A DNA stretch of 64,000 nt from Sinorhizobium alkalisoli. Lineage in GTDB: Bacteria > Pseudomonadota > Alphaproteobacteria > Rhizobiales > Rhizobiaceae. Both the position numbers and the translations under genes were made by a program. Below, piece after piece: positions 1 through 8,070 of this stretch (within the stretch, counting starts at the first letter, position 1; each line of letters opens with the position of its first letter). Below the pieces are notes generated by a model. The model saw only the letters and a list, made by a program, of their open reading frames with translations. It was not told the DNA's origin and made no database searches. The stretch covers positions 868,001 to 932,000 of the forward strand of contig NZ_CP034910.1 of NCBI RefSeq assembly GCF_008932245.1, given 5' to 3'.

Positions 1-373
1 CGACCAGGCCGAGCTTTGTAAGCACTGCACCGATCGGCGTGAGGTGCGGATCGTGCTCCGACTGCTCAGCCGGAAGCCGTGAAGGCGGTGACTGCAGGCT
101 CGTCAGTCTGCCTTCCCCCTCGGCCGTCGTGCGGAACGTCAGGCAGGTGAAAAGTGAGCCGCCGCGCCCAATCCGGATATGTCTTTGAAACGCGGGCCCA
201 CCGTCGGAGAACGCGACGAGGCATGCAAGCAGAACCAGCAGGGGCCCAAGGAGGGCAAGTCCCAGGGAAGCGGCGCCGATGTCGAACCCACGCTTCGCAA
301 GTCCGCCCACAGGGCGCTTTGCTCTCACTGCGCGTTGAAAATTCCGGCTGCTTGACCAGACAAAGTCCTTCAT
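1..373 (-). CDS. Bacterial sugar transferase (undecaprenyl-phosphate glycosyl-1-phosphate transferase family), 3' part outside window
   Basis: Translating the minus strand from the ATG at 373 gives about 124 residues that run off the left edge. After a basic N-terminus comes KRGFDIGAASLGLALLGPLL, then a hydrophobic stretch, GPAFQRHIRIGRGG, LTFRT and DPHLTPIG. These are the order and motifs of the N-terminal half of PF02397 sugar transferases, which load the first sugar phosphate onto undecaprenyl phosphate for exopolysaccharide or O-unit assembly. The start has a GAGG seven bases upstream. The catalytic C-terminal half is not visible, so the sugar cannot be guessed. The insertion TSLQSPPSRLPAEQSEH before DPHLTPIG is longer than in compact members. 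Family call is firm, role inferred. Confidence 0.8.
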   Translation of the reverse strand, partial: MKDFVWSSSRNFQRAVRAKRPVGGLAKRGFDIGAASLGLALLGPLLVLLACLVAFSDGGPAFQRHIRIGRGGSLFTCLTFRTTAEGEGRLTSLQSPPSRLPAEQSEHDPHLTPIGAVLTKLGLV

Positions 374-574
374 GGCACAACCTCAGGAGGCAATAAATCG
401 AAGCTTGCACCTTAACAAAATACTGCCGCATTGCAACATACGAGTGAAGGTTTTTGCAATTGCACGGAGTCGCCTGCGCCAGCCGATCGTTAGAAACGCC
501 ATGCCGGCTTAGTTGTTCCCTACTGCATGTCTCCCTTATCGACCTCCGTTAAGGACAAAGACATGCAGCAATTC

Positions 575-632
575 AAAGTGCTACAGCGGCCTTTGCGCGT
601 CTAAGTGCGTCTATGACACGCGGCGCTCTAGG
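575..632. repeat. Dispersed palindrome, family A, copy 1
   Basis: The core reads AAAGTGCTACAGCGGCCTTT, then GCGCGTCT, a short loop, and an imperfect return arm ACACGCGGCGCTCTAG. It belongs to the family with other copies near 9742, 18013, 26641, 29967 and 57341. This copy ends about 10 bases before the start codon of the SDR gene at 643, so it lies in that gene's leader rather than behind a gene end. Confidence 0.7.
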
Positions 633-642
633 GAGATGATAA

Positions 643-1524
643 ATGCAGGTGTTCGTAATGGGTGGGACCGGCACTATCGGCCTGGCGGTCGTACGTGAAC
701 TCGTCGAGAGGGGTCATGAGGTGGTCGGCCTTGCACGCTCTTCCTCATCGGCCGCGGCGCTGGAAGAAGTCGGAGCATCGGCGCTTGCGGGGGATATCCG
801 GATGCCGGGGGTCTGGCTGAAAGATCTGCCGAAGATCGAGGCTGTCATTCATGCGGCCACCGATTTTGCCGCCGACATGGGCGACGTCGATTCACAGCTG
901 CTCGACGCGCTCCTTCCGGTCCTAGCCAAGATGGGGAAGCCTCGTTTCGTATACACCGGCGGCTGCTGGCTATATGGTGCCACGGGCTCCAAACCGGCCG
1001 TTGAGACCAGCCCTTTTGATCCCTTGCCCGCCTTTGCCTGGATGGTTCCACAATTGCGACGCGTGCTCGCCGCCACGGAGATTCGCGGGACCGTCGTGCA
1101 TCCGGCGATGGTCTACAATCGAAGCGGCGGCGTATTCCTCTCCTTCCTCGATCACGCCCGCAAGGGTGGGCCTGTACCTGTCGTTGACGGCGGCCATGTG
1201 CGTTGGCCCCTGGTGCATGCCGACGATCTCGCCGTACTCTACGCCCTGGTTCTCGAGTGCGCAGAGGCAGGTCAGTCCTACAACGGCGCCGCCTTGACCG
1301 GTTTGCCGGTGGGGCCGCTTGCCTCGGCGATTGCCACAGTCTTCGGCGGTGCGGACTGCAATACCCGGATCATCAGCGCCGATGAGGTGGCAAAGCTGCG
1401 CGGCGAATGGGCGCGGGGCTATGCGCTTGACCAGTCGATGAGCGGCGAAAAGGCCCGCTCTGCGCTCGGTTGGCGGCCCGTGCATCTAGATCCCTTGGCC
1501 GATCTGCTCCTCCCGTGGTCGTGA
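643..1524 (+). CDS. NAD(P)-dependent epimerase/dehydratase-like protein (extended/atypical SDR)
   Basis: This 293-residue protein starts with a Rossmann fold, MQVFVMGGTGTIGLAVVREL, with the GxxGxxG dinucleotide motif of the SDR superfamily. RHHA-type middle motifs appear as VIHAATDF, and a late HADDLAVLYALVLE segment is typical of sugar-nucleotide epimerase-like proteins. The usual YxxxK is not clear: the segment after YTGGCWLYG reads FAWMVPQLRRVL, so classical catalysis is doubtful and an NmrA-like or atypical reductase role is possible. GGGAGATGATAA precedes the ATG. It stands alone, 123 bases before the AraC gene, so it could be that regulator's neighbour or target. Substrate unknown. Confidence 0.75.
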   Translation: MQVFVMGGTGTIGLAVVRELVERGHEVVGLARSSSSAAALEEVGASALAGDIRMPGVWLKDLPKIEAVIHAATDFAADMGDVDSQLLDALLPVLAKMGKPRFVYTGGCWLYGATGSKPAVETSPFDPLPAFAWMVPQLRRVLAATEIRGTVVHPAMVYNRSGGVFLSFLDHARKGGPVPVVDGGHVRWPLVHADDLAVLYALVLECAEAGQSYNGAALTGLPVGPLASAIATVFGGADCNTRIISADEVAKLRGEWARGYALDQSMSGEKARSALGWRPVHLDPLADLLLPWS

Positions 1525-1647
1525 CGACGGGACCAAAGCAGCCAGCCCAACCCCGGATACGAGCGCCTGGAATTCCTTGCCAATGCCGCTGGCCAGGGAT
1601 CATTGTGCGGGTCAACTGAACGACGTTAGCGAAACGCGAGAGCATGC

Positions 1648-2454
1648 ATGAGCCGCCGGCCCTTCGATCCGCATCACTTCTGGCGCGATCAGGCGCTTCC
1701 CTTTCTCGAGGCGCGCCAAGTCGCCGATGGGCGCAATGCCTGCTACGGCTTGCACAGCCATCGTACCTTTTCGATCGGCGTGGTGAGCACCGGACGGAGC
1801 AGCTACCGAAATGGACGCCTGCGGCACGAGATCAAGGCGGGCACGGTTGTACTCGTGAATCCGGAAGAGGCGCATGCCTGCAATCCGCTCAAGGGATCTC
1901 CCTGGGCCTATCGCATGCTCTATGTGGATCCAGCCTGGCTCAGCGATCAAAGCGAGAGTGCGGAGTTTCGCCCCTACGCTGCGGCGGCGAGCGACGACCC
2001 TGATGTTTATCGCCGCCTCGACGGCTTGTTCGACGTGCTCTTCGACGCAAATGCCGAGGCACTCGCCAAGGACTGTGCGGCGACTGCCTTCTTTGCTGGG
2101 CTGCACGATCGCCTGGAGCGGATCGATGGCCGCGTGATTGCGGCAAATCCAAATCTGGCGCGTGCCGCCGCCTTCATCAGCGACAATTGCACCCGCCGGC
2201 TGCGGCTGACGGAGATCGCCGACACCTCCGGACTTTCGCCGAGTTACCTGGTCCGCGCCTTCAAAGTCCGCTATGGGATGACGCCGCACGCCTATCAGGT
2301 CAACCGCCGCATCCAGTTCGGCCAGAGCGAATTGCGCCTCGGCCGACCGATTGTCGACGTGGCGCTGTCGGCGGGCTTTGCCGATCAGGCGCATTTCCAG
2401 CGTGTTTTCAAACGGCATGTGGCAACGACGCCGCGCCGATATGCGCAGCCGTAG
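1648..2454 (+). CDS. AraC family transcriptional regulator
   Basis: The protein has 268 residues. Residues about 1-160 form an AraC-type cupin sensor domain (HSHRTFSIGVV, NPEEAHAC). Residues about 170-268 form the double helix-turn-helix, with LTEIADTSGLSPSYLVRAFK as the first HTH and PIVDVALSAGFADQAHFQRVFKR as the second, ending in TPRRY. It is convergent with the LysE exporter gene, the two stops lying 11 bases apart. AraC regulators with this cupin domain are often found next to LysE-family exporters, so control of the DUF2000-lysE pair is likely but inferred. Confidence 0.9.
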   Translation: MSRRPFDPHHFWRDQALPFLEARQVADGRNACYGLHSHRTFSIGVVSTGRSSYRNGRLRHEIKAGTVVLVNPEEAHACNPLKGSPWAYRMLYVDPAWLSDQSESAEFRPYAAAASDDPDVYRRLDGLFDVLFDANAEALAKDCAATAFFAGLHDRLERIDGRVIAANPNLARAAAFISDNCTRRLRLTEIADTSGLSPSYLVRAFKVRYGMTPHAYQVNRRIQFGQSELRLGRPIVDVALSAGFADQAHFQRVFKRHVATTPRRYAQP

Positions 2455-2465
2455 TGCTCATCTAT

Positions 2466-3062
2466 TTATCCTGCGAGAACCAGATAGGCGGCGCTGAGCA
2501 CGAGCAGCGCTGCCATTGTCCGATTGAACGCCCGCAAGCGCCGTTTACCGTCGAGATGCTGGCGCAGGCGGGCGCCGGCATAAGCCCAAGCGGCGATCGA
2601 GGCATAGCAGATCGCGAAATAAAGCGCGGCGAACAGCCAGATGCGCAGGGTGCCGCCGCCCGTTCCATAGGCGCCCATTCCGGCAATCGCCGCGATCCAG
2701 GCTTTCGGGTTGAGCCATTGTTGAGTGAGGCCGGCTGTGACCGACGGCGGCCGCGTCGCAAGGCCCGCCGACACCCTCCCGTCGGAGGCCCACAGGCTCC
2801 ATGCCAGATACAGAAGGAAAACCACGCCGGCGCCGCTGATGAGACGGATTGCGCCCGGCCATCGCAGAAGCAATTCGGCGATGCCGAAACCGGCGAGGAG
2901 CAGGAGCGCGGTGAAGCCGACCGTCGCGCCGGTGACGTGTCGCAGGCTTGCGCGGAAACCGTGGCGCAGGCCGCTCGTGAGTGCAACGATATTGACCGGC
3001 CCGGGTGAAATCGAGGCGGCAAGGGCGAAAGAGGACATCGATAGAAAGAGCGCAAGGGACAT
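2466..3062 (-). CDS. LysE family amino-acid/metabolite exporter
   Basis: A 198-residue inner-membrane protein with six predicted hydrophobic segments. The N-terminal SISPGPVNIVALTSGLRHG matches the conserved PGP-containing motif of the LysE/RhtB family, and TQQWLNPKAWIAA matches the NPKA motif in the middle of the family. Members export amino acids or related compounds using the proton gradient. It follows the DUF2000 gene by 10 bases on the same strand, so the two are probably cotranscribed. The exported compound cannot be told from sequence. Confidence 0.9.
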   Translation of the reverse strand: MSLALFLSMSSFALAASISPGPVNIVALTSGLRHGFRASLRHVTGATVGFTALLLLAGFGIAELLLRWPGAIRLISGAGVVFLLYLAWSLWASDGRVSAGLATRPPSVTAGLTQQWLNPKAWIAAIAGMGAYGTGGGTLRIWLFAALYFAICYASIAAWAYAGARLRQHLDGKRRLRAFNRTMAALLVLSAAYLVLAG

Positions 3063-3072
3063 GGGCGCGCAC

Positions 3073-3483
3073 CTATCGCAACAGCGGCAGGTCGCCCGTC
3101 AGCGAGCGCACCAGCGCAGCCGGCCCGTGAAGGCAGACGCCGAGATAGCGCAGATCGTCCTGCCGCATACGACCGATGCGGATTTCATAGGCCTGATAGT
3201 CCTTCGCCCGCTGCGCCGCCTCCGTGACATCGACGAGGCCCAGACCGGCGGTTTCGTGCGGAGTGGCGCGGCCACGCAGCGCTGCCAGGCCATCGGCATC
3301 GGACATCAGGATCGGCATGACGATTCTCGTGATCCCCTCATGGCGAACCCCATCGGCGTCGTGGACCGCATGCCCCACCAGATCGGGCCGGTCGCGGCCG
3401 AGCGTCATTGCCAAAATGGCGGCGGTATTGGCGATCAGCCCGCGGGGCAGGCTCTGGTCGATCACGAAAGCGCAACGTGTCAC
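3073..3483 (-). CDS. DUF2000 family protein
   Basis: The frame encodes 136 residues from a GTG at 3483, preceded by GAGGACCATCC. I prefer this to a longer frame starting at 3624 because MTRCAFVIDQSLPRGLIANT is the usual beginning of the family, and the upstream residues are basic and unlike it. The protein carries ANTAAILAMTLGR and a late YLGVCLHG segment typical of DUF2000 (PF09391), a small family of unknown biochemical function with a peptidyl-tRNA hydrolase 2-like fold. It lies upstream of the LysE gene in a likely two-gene operon. Confidence 0.75.
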   Translation of the reverse strand: MTRCAFVIDQSLPRGLIANTAAILAMTLGRDRPDLVGHAVHDADGVRHEGITRIVMPILMSDADGLAALRGRATPHETAGLGLVDVTEAAQRAKDYQAYEIRIGRMRQDDLRYLGVCLHGPAALVRSLTGDLPLLR

Positions 3484-3854
3484 GGATGGTCCTCGAGCAT
3501 TGTTCTTGGGACCGCAGGGATAAAGATGAAGGCCGGCGCGGTATTGAAGGAAATTGCCCTTAAGGGTTTCAAGCTTCCTTGGTCGGCCACCCTTGGTACT
3601 TTCGAGCGATTTCTTAACGTGCACGTCGAGGGTCGCCGGATTGCGGTGTGTAGGGGATTGCCTGCCTCAGGCCGGCCGAAGATCATCGGCGGGCGGTGGA
3701 CTCATCCTACCGCGCCGCTCGTCTCATTAGATGCGCAATGGTCGCTGTCGCACTCTGAATTGCTGCAAGTCTTTGCTCTTGAATCGAGGTCGACTAAAGG
3801 TTGCATGCAGTAGACGTTGGCAGCGCGCCGCGGAGCTACGGCAACCGGCGCCGC
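3484..3854. other. Intergenic region between DUF2000 and the periplasmic binding protein genes
   Basis: About 370 bases hold no convincing gene. The part next to 3484 must contain the promoter for the DUF2000-LysE pair. The part next to 3855 is the 3' flank of the binding-protein gene, where I see no clear terminator hairpin with a T-run. Open frames across it are short, basic and without a good ribosome site. Confidence 0.5.
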
Positions 3855-4577
3855 TTATTCTTGCTGATCGCTCGCCAAGCCGTATTTTTCGAAAAGACGC
3901 TGCTGCGTGCCGTCTGCGATGATCTCGTCGAGGCTCTTTTGCATCCTGCCAATCAACTCGTCGGGGACCGAGGGGTTGCATGCAATCGAATAGATGTCCT
4001 CGGCAAGAATCAAGGTGGCCTCGATCGGCTGACCGTCGCGCCTGAGACTGACATAATACTTCTCAGAGATCGGCATCAGGTCGATCCGGCCCGTCATCAG
4101 CTTCTTGAGTGTCAGTTGGAGATCCGCGGCGAGATCGATACGCGGAAAGCCGTTCCGCTCGAGGATGGTCTGGGTGAAATCGTCACGCTGGGTTCCAACC
4201 CGGAAAGCCTTCGCCTCTTCCAGGCTTTTCGGATTGGCCGTTGAGCCGGACTTGCGGATGAGGACGGTACGGCTCGTCAGCAAAGGCTCGACCCATTTGA
4301 AACGCCGGTCACGCTCCTGATTATGAACGGTTGTGAAGACGCAATGCATCTCGTGATTTTCGGCGAGAAAGAGTGCCCGTGCCCACGGCATCATTTCCAT
4401 GGTGTGGTCGATGCCCGAGTCCTCCATCAACAGTCGAACCTGCTCGACGGACGCGCCCTTGTAAGTGTCACCCTCCCGAAAGTTGAAGGGCGGATAGGAT
4501 TCTGTCACCATTTTCAGTTCGGCGGCTTGCGCCGCGAATGGAAGGAGAGCCGCAAGCAGGGGGAGAATCCGTTTCAT
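3855..4577 (-). CDS. Orphan periplasmic solute-binding protein (SBP_bac_3 type)
   Basis: A 240-residue protein with a signal peptide (MKRILPLLAALLPFAAQAAE) and a mature domain beginning LKMVTESYPPFNF, the typical opening of family 3 amino-acid-type binding proteins (PF00497). Later blocks MPWARALFLAEN, RVGTQRDDFTQ and LFEKYGL also fit. No permease or ATPase lies nearby. Its ATG overlaps the TGA of the upstream GGDEF-EAL gene (ATGA), so the two are translationally coupled. This arrangement suggests a ligand sensor for the periplasmic domain of that protein rather than a transport component, as with NspS and MbaA of Vibrio. The functional pairing is inferred. Confidence 0.85.
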   Translation of the reverse strand: MKRILPLLAALLPFAAQAAELKMVTESYPPFNFREGDTYKGASVEQVRLLMEDSGIDHTMEMMPWARALFLAENHEMHCVFTTVHNQERDRRFKWVEPLLTSRTVLIRKSGSTANPKSLEEAKAFRVGTQRDDFTQTILERNGFPRIDLAADLQLTLKKLMTGRIDLMPISEKYYVSLRRDGQPIEATLILAEDIYSIACNPSVPDELIGRMQKSLDEIIADGTQQRLFEKYGLASDQQE

Positions 4578-6940
4578 ACTGTACTCCTGGGAAAAGCGCG
4601 TTGCAGTTCGGCTTTGATGGTGTCGACGGGCTGGGGCCGCCCGAGATAGAATCCCTGTCCGAAGCCCACGCCCATGGAGCGAAGTTCCTTCAGTTGCTCT
4701 TCCGTCTCGATCCCCTCGGCGATGATCCGGCAGTGCAATTCGTGTGCTACGGTGTTGATGCCCGTCACCAGCATGCGAACCCTTTTGCGAATTGCTTCGT
4801 CCTTGTCGGTCAGCGAACGGGTGAAAGACTGGTCGATCTTGATCGTGTCGACGGGGAAATGGAGCAGGTAGCTAAGCGATGAGTAGCCCGTGCCGAAATC
4901 GTCGAGCGCGATTTTGAGACCCGAGGCACTCATTGCCTCCAGGACCTCCCGCACGTCCGGACTGTGGTGCATCAGCACGGCTTCCGTGATTTCGATCACG
5001 ATGCGCGAGGGGGTGATACCCCATTGCATTAATACGGCAAATGTCGTCGCCGGCAGTTCCGCGGAGAACTGCAGCGGCGAGACATTGACGGCCAGATAGG
5101 TGTCTTCCAAACCGGGCAGTGCGGAAAGACGGGCGAGGTGGGCCACCGCCTTTTCGAACACGCGCGCGCCGATCTTCTTGATCGAGCCGGTCTCCTCGGC
5201 GACGCGTATAATGTCTGCCGGCGGCAAAAGACCGTGGTCTGGATGATTGAGGCGCATCAGCGCTTCGAAACCCGCCACTCGTCCGGAATCGAGATCGAAG
5301 ATCGGCTGGAGATAAGCCTCGAACCAGTCTTCGCTGAGCCCCGTCTCGATATACCTCTCGATCTTGAGCCGCTCCTGCGCAAGGCTCGCCATGACCGGAT
5401 CGAACAATTTCGTTCCGTTCTTGCCGTTGTGCTTGCGAGCATACATGGCCAGGTCGGATTTCTGCAGCAGTTCGGCACCGGTTTTAGCCTGCGACGGGTA
5501 GAGGGAAATGCCGATGCTGGCGCTCAGCGAAAGCCGATTGCCGTCGACGAAAATGGGCTCCGCACAGGCCGAGGCGATGCGTTTCGAGGTTTGAAGCGCA
5601 GCCTTCTTCGCGTTGGCGGCGGGAATGAGTACGACAAATTCGTCGCCGCCAAGGCGCCCCACCTTGTCTTCCGAACGCACCTGCGCCCGAATTCGGCCGG
5701 CGATCTGCCGCAGCACGTCGTCGCCGACGGCATGGCCGAGATTGTCGTTGATCGGCTTGAAACGGTCGAGGTCGATCAGGAGGCAGGCGAGTTCACCGCC
5801 ATTCTCGGCGGTTTGACGGATGGCATGGTCGAGCGCCGTCTCGAAGCCCGGGCGGTTCAGGAGCCCGGTCAGATGATCCGTGATCGCCTGAACGTGGTTG
5901 CGCTCTTCCGCCGTCTTCAGTTCCGTGACATCCGTCATGACGGCGAGCGAGAGCGTTTCGCCCGCTTCCACCGCCTGCACCTCCTTGATCAGGACGTCGA
6001 TCAGGCGGCCATCGGCGCAGCGGAATTTGACCGTGACATTGCCCGACTCCACACCCACCGTCGCGTCTCGCCCGCGGCTTTCGTAGATGCCCCGCGTCGT
6101 TTCATCGAGAAAGTCGGCGAAGGGCCGGCCGATAACGCTCGAGCGGTCATATCCGGTTGCGAGCAGCCAATAGTCGCTCACCGCCGTCAGGCGATCGTCG
6201 TCATCGACGGAATAGAGTTTCGCGGGCGTGAGATTGTAGATCCGCGTCGTCCTGGCATGGGCGCGCTTCAGGTCGTTCTCCTCCTGGGCGAGCCGCGCCT
6301 GCATCTCGTTGAAATTGGCCGCGAGGGTGCCCATTTCGTCGGCAGACACCCAGTCGACCAGATGGCGCGAACCCAGCCGCCGGGTCGCCTCTATCGCATG
6401 GGTGAGCCGGAGCAACGGCCGTGTCACCATCAAGCGATTGCCGACAATGGCTGCCGCAGTGATGATCAGGATCGAAAACAGGAAGATGCCGATATAGACG
6501 GCGTCGTCGATCCCGAAATAGGCGAGCAACTCGCGGCGTCGGATGGTAATTTCTAGGCTTCCGACCGTCTTTATGCCGTCGACCGAGTGGTAAAGGATGG
6601 GCGTGGAGAGAAGCAATCCCTCCGGGTCCGTGCCACCAACGCTGTCCGGCAGCCTGACGTCAAGTCCCCCGGAAATCTCGTGCACGCGCACCGCGCCGAC
6701 CGAGCGGTCCGCGAGAATAGTGTTGGCAATCTGCCGCACGCTTTCTTGGTCGAAATCCCAGAGCGGCTTCCCAAGCGCGAGCGAGTTGGCCTTGAGCAAG
6801 GCCCGTCCGTGGTCCACGACGTCGCGATAGGCACGCTCGTTAGACAGGTAGAAGAAGAGCACGAATAGAGGCGCAATCAACAGCAGCAGGGTGCTGGCGA
6901 CGATCAGTATGAAGCGGCTCTCTACCGAATGCGAGTTCAT
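4574..6940 (-). CDS. Membrane PAS-GGDEF-EAL protein (c-di-GMP cyclase/phosphodiesterase)
   Basis: About 788 residues from the ATG at 6940; a GTG start at 6982 would add 14 residues ahead of the first membrane helix. Order: TM helix about 10-32, periplasmic domain about 33-148, TM helix about 149-168, HAMP, a PAS-like region about 235-355, GGDEF about 370-525, EAL about 540-780. The GGDEF signature is intact (RLGGDEFVVLIP). EAL residues are also intact (FEALMRLNHP, EITEAVL, DDFGTGYSSLSYL, AEGIETEEQ), so both activities are possible. It is the first gene of a two-gene unit with a periplasmic binding protein, its likely ligand partner. Net activity cannot be predicted. Confidence 0.93.
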   Translation of the reverse strand: MNSHSVESRFILIVASTLLLLIAPLFVLFFYLSNERAYRDVVDHGRALLKANSLALGKPLWDFDQESVRQIANTILADRSVGAVRVHEISGGLDVRLPDSVGGTDPEGLLLSTPILYHSVDGIKTVGSLEITIRRRELLAYFGIDDAVYIGIFLFSILIITAAAIVGNRLMVTRPLLRLTHAIEATRRLGSRHLVDWVSADEMGTLAANFNEMQARLAQEENDLKRAHARTTRIYNLTPAKLYSVDDDDRLTAVSDYWLLATGYDRSSVIGRPFADFLDETTRGIYESRGRDATVGVESGNVTVKFRCADGRLIDVLIKEVQAVEAGETLSLAVMTDVTELKTAEERNHVQAITDHLTGLLNRPGFETALDHAIRQTAENGGELACLLIDLDRFKPINDNLGHAVGDDVLRQIAGRIRAQVRSEDKVGRLGGDEFVVLIPAANAKKAALQTSKRIASACAEPIFVDGNRLSLSASIGISLYPSQAKTGAELLQKSDLAMYARKHNGKNGTKLFDPVMASLAQERLKIERYIETGLSEDWFEAYLQPIFDLDSGRVAGFEALMRLNHPDHGLLPPADIIRVAEETGSIKKIGARVFEKAVAHLARLSALPGLEDTYLAVNVSPLQFSAELPATTFAVLMQWGITPSRIVIEITEAVLMHHSPDVREVLEAMSASGLKIALDDFGTGYSSLSYLLHFPVDTIKIDQSFTRSLTDKDEAIRKRVRMLVTGINTVAHELHCRIIAEGIETEEQLKELRSMGVGFGQGFYLGRPQPVDTIKAELQRAFPRSTV

Positions 6941-7290
6941 CAATTCGCCCTGGACCCCCGCCCCATCGTCGCGGTTCCGCACAGCCGCCGTGACCGCTGC
7001 CGGCTGAGCAGCGCACCCACCCGGACACGACCCATGGCAGAAACCGAAGGCGATCCTTCACAAAAAAACATTAGTAGCGGGTAAATGACCCGCCGACACT
7101 GCTAGCCTGATTGCGCTGCGCTATCCGGATTGCGCAGCAAGCCTGCAATGGCGAGGCGGCAGGCTCGCATTCTCGCGCCTATGCGATTGTGAAATGCGTG
7201 AAGCCTCGGTCTGGCGTTTTTCGCCTACACTCGGTCGGCGCGCCGTGCCAAACTCGCCCACAGAATTCCGAATCGACCAAAGGAGATGAG
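6941..7290. other. Divergent intergenic region with a small hairpin
   Basis: These 350 bases separate the GGDEF-EAL gene (minus) from an SDR gene (plus) and must hold both promoters. A perfect GCGGGT/ACCCGC stem with loop AAATG lies at 7077-7093. Read on the minus strand it is followed within about 10 bases by a run of seven T, so it could end or attenuate leftward transcription before the GGDEF-EAL gene. No gene is recognisable. Confidence 0.4.
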
Positions 7291-7992
7291 ATGGCAAGCA
7301 AAGTCGCGATCGTGACGGCAGGTGGCAGCGGCATGGGTGCGGCCGCGGCACGCAGGCTCGCCGCCGAAGGCTACCGAGTGGCGATCCTGTCGTCCTCCGG
7401 CAAGGGAGAAACGCTTGCCAAGGAACTGGGCGGTCTCGGCGTCACCGGCTCGAACCAGTCGAACGAAGACCTGAAGAGGCTCATTGATATTGCCCATTCA
7501 AACTGGGGTCGGATCGATGTCCTCGTCAACAGCGCCGGCCATGGACCGCGCGCGCCGATCGTCGAGATCAGTGACGAAGACTGGCACAGGGGACTGGATA
7601 CCTATCTGATGAACGTCGTCCGCCCGGTTCGGCTGGTCACTCCAATCATGCAGGCCCAGCGGTCGGGCTCGATCATCAACATCTCGACCGCTTGGGCGTT
7701 CGAGCCCTCGGAGATGTTTCCGACCTCCGCCGTCTTTCGCGCCGGTCTCGCCGCCTACACCAAAATTTATGCGGACGCATATGCAAAGGACAATATCCGC
7801 ATCAACAACATCCTTCCAGGCTGGATCGACAGCCTGCCGGCGACCGAGTTCCGCCGACAGAGCGTTCCGATGCAGCGCTACGGTACAAGCGAGGAGATCG
7901 CCGCGACGGTGGCTTTCCTCGCTTCCGAAGGGGCGGGCTATATCACTGGCCAAAACATACGCGTCGACGGGGGGCTGATGCGTTCCGTCTGA
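7291..7992 (+). CDS. SDR family oxidoreductase lacking the YxxxK pair
   Basis: A 233-residue classical-size SDR starting at an ATG preceded by AAAGGAGATGAG. The cofactor motif is TAGGSGMG and the NAG-type motif is VNSAGHG; the C-terminus (FLASEGAGYITGQNIRVDGG) is typical of FabG-like enzymes. Where the catalytic Tyr and Lys should fall, the sequence reads SAVFRAGLAAYTK, so both positions are changed (Ser and Arg in my alignment). The upstream catalytic Ser region NISTAWA is present. The protein may have a different reaction or be a non-classical reductase. No operon partner is visible. Confidence 0.85.
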   Translation: MASKVAIVTAGGSGMGAAAARRLAAEGYRVAILSSSGKGETLAKELGGLGVTGSNQSNEDLKRLIDIAHSNWGRIDVLVNSAGHGPRAPIVEISDEDWHRGLDTYLMNVVRPVRLVTPIMQAQRSGSIINISTAWAFEPSEMFPTSAVFRAGLAAYTKIYADAYAKDNIRINNILPGWIDSLPATEFRRQSVPMQRYGTSEEIAATVAFLASEGAGYITGQNIRVDGGLMRSV

Positions 7993-8070
7993 TCAGAATC
8001 GATCGCACTCCGTCTCTCGTCAGCTGTCCAAAGTCGCCGTAGTGCAAGAAACGCATGAGGCATGGCGGGA

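Noticed and set aside
3484..3624. N-terminal extension of the DUF2000 protein
   Set aside because: The extra residues are basic and unlike the family, and the GTG at 3483 has a good ribosome site.
5138..6556. 472-codon open frame on the plus strand
   Set aside because: It is antisense to the well-supported GGDEF-EAL gene and its sequence is the usual Arg/Asp/His-rich shadow of a high-G+C gene.
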